The position numbers were made by a program, and so were the translations under genes. Below the pieces are notes generated by a model that had not been told where the DNA came from, made no database searches, and was given only the letters and a program-made list of their open reading frames with translations. This document shows positions 32,018 through 32,296 of a stretch of 32,296 nt of DNA, one piece after another (the stretch's first letter is position 1; the number at the start of each line of letters is the position of its first letter). Origin of the DNA: JACCZZ01 sp044227805 (GTDB lineage: Bacteria; Bacteroidota; Bacteroidia; Chitinophagales; UBA10324); assembly GCA_044227805.1 (NCBI GenBank), contig JBGAWA010000045.1, forward strand, positions 1 through 32,296, read 5' to 3'.

Positions 32018-32264
32018 TTTTTGTCGGCTATTGCACAACGCACAAGAATAGACAGAGCAACTTTTAACCTGGATTTTTTCAATGAAAAATCCCGCTTTGC
32101 TATGTTAGGGTTTAGACCGTTGTTGTGTTGAACTTACAGATGCGGGTTACAGATTGCTTCGGAGTGATACACTTCCCCAAAAAAATGCTTGACCAGATTA
32201 CTGCACCTTGATTATCCTAGAAGCTTTTGTTTTTATATTGAGTGAATATTTTTGTTATCGGCAA
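32018..32264 (+). repeat. Island-flanking direct repeat, right copy
   Basis: Direct copy of 15758-16004, 16,260 bp apart, with the same internal spacing. It contains its own REP palindrome at 32071-32092 and ends with GTTATCGGCAA (G at 32254), matching the start of cassette A. A further cassette could therefore begin here; only about 40 nt remain before the window ends, and they hold no readable gene. Confidence 0.8.
32071..32092 (+). repeat. REP-like palindrome inside the right flanking repeat
   Basis: GGATTTTTTC and GAAAAATCC form the stem with one extra T, followed by the family tail CGCTTTGCTATGTTAGGG. Confidence 0.75.
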
Positions 32265-32296
32265 GTTTAACGAACAGCACAACCGACACTGCTAAC

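Noticed and set aside
31898..32131. A 77-codon gene near the window end
   Set aside because: It runs from the MITE-like repeat into the flanking repeat; both halves are noncoding repeats seen elsewhere.

Overview
The window comes from a Bacteroidota chromosome, most likely an uncultured member of the Chitinophagales/Saprospiria side of the phylum. Pointers are proteins with type IX secretion (T9SS) C-terminal sorting domains (YPNP motifs), a gliding-motility CHU_C-domain protein, a PorV/PorQ-like barrel, promoters of the TTTG / TAnnTTTG type, and few Shine-Dalgarno sites. I cannot name a genus.

Region 1 (1-15760) is ordinary, fairly GC-balanced chromosome. A PorV/PorQ-like barrel and a lipoprotein (minus strand) sit between two inverted copies of a ~155-bp palindromic repeat. 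Then come an O-methyltransferase, a GH73/LysM glucosaminidase, a convergent extended SDR, anhydro-MurNAc kinase (anmK), a large PKD/CHU_C surface protein, grpE-dnaJ, a LemA/DUF3137 membrane pair and glutamate dehydrogenase (gdhA) with a strong terminator. A small palindromic REP-like family is scattered between these genes.

Region 2 (about 15760-32296) is an AT-richer mosaic island starting just after gdhA. It is bracketed by two direct copies of a ~247-bp repeat, the second running to the window end. Two stretches have the layout of integron gene cassettes: a GTTR crossover triplet at the cassette start whose first 15 bases are nearly the reverse complement of the left end of an attC-like hairpin just after the cassette's last gene. 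Cassette A (15994-18867) carries one very large gene for 11 zinc-ribbon repeats with a nuclease-like domain in the middle. Cassette B (30269-31010) carries a ParD/ParE toxin-antitoxin pair and lies directly after a 41-residue remnant of a tyrosine recombinase. A PhyH-type dioxygenase and a YciI-like/SnoaL-like pair start just after the two hairpins, as downstream cassettes would.

The island has been rearranged by mobile DNA. An IS4-family element, two 212-bp MITE-like copies that share its ends, and an IS21-family element lie at junctions between unrelated gene fragments: the 3' end of an AAA ATPase, a headless T9SS protein, a T9SS tail cut by IS21, a 5'-truncated second PhyH copy and the recombinase tail. 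None of the insertions shows a target duplication, so recombination between element copies probably built the present order. A 1309-residue T9SS-exported M6-like metalloprotease is the largest intact gene. The most novel item is the zinc-ribbon/nuclease protein of cassette A, whose role (defence, DNA binding, selfish nuclease) is not settled by the sequence.
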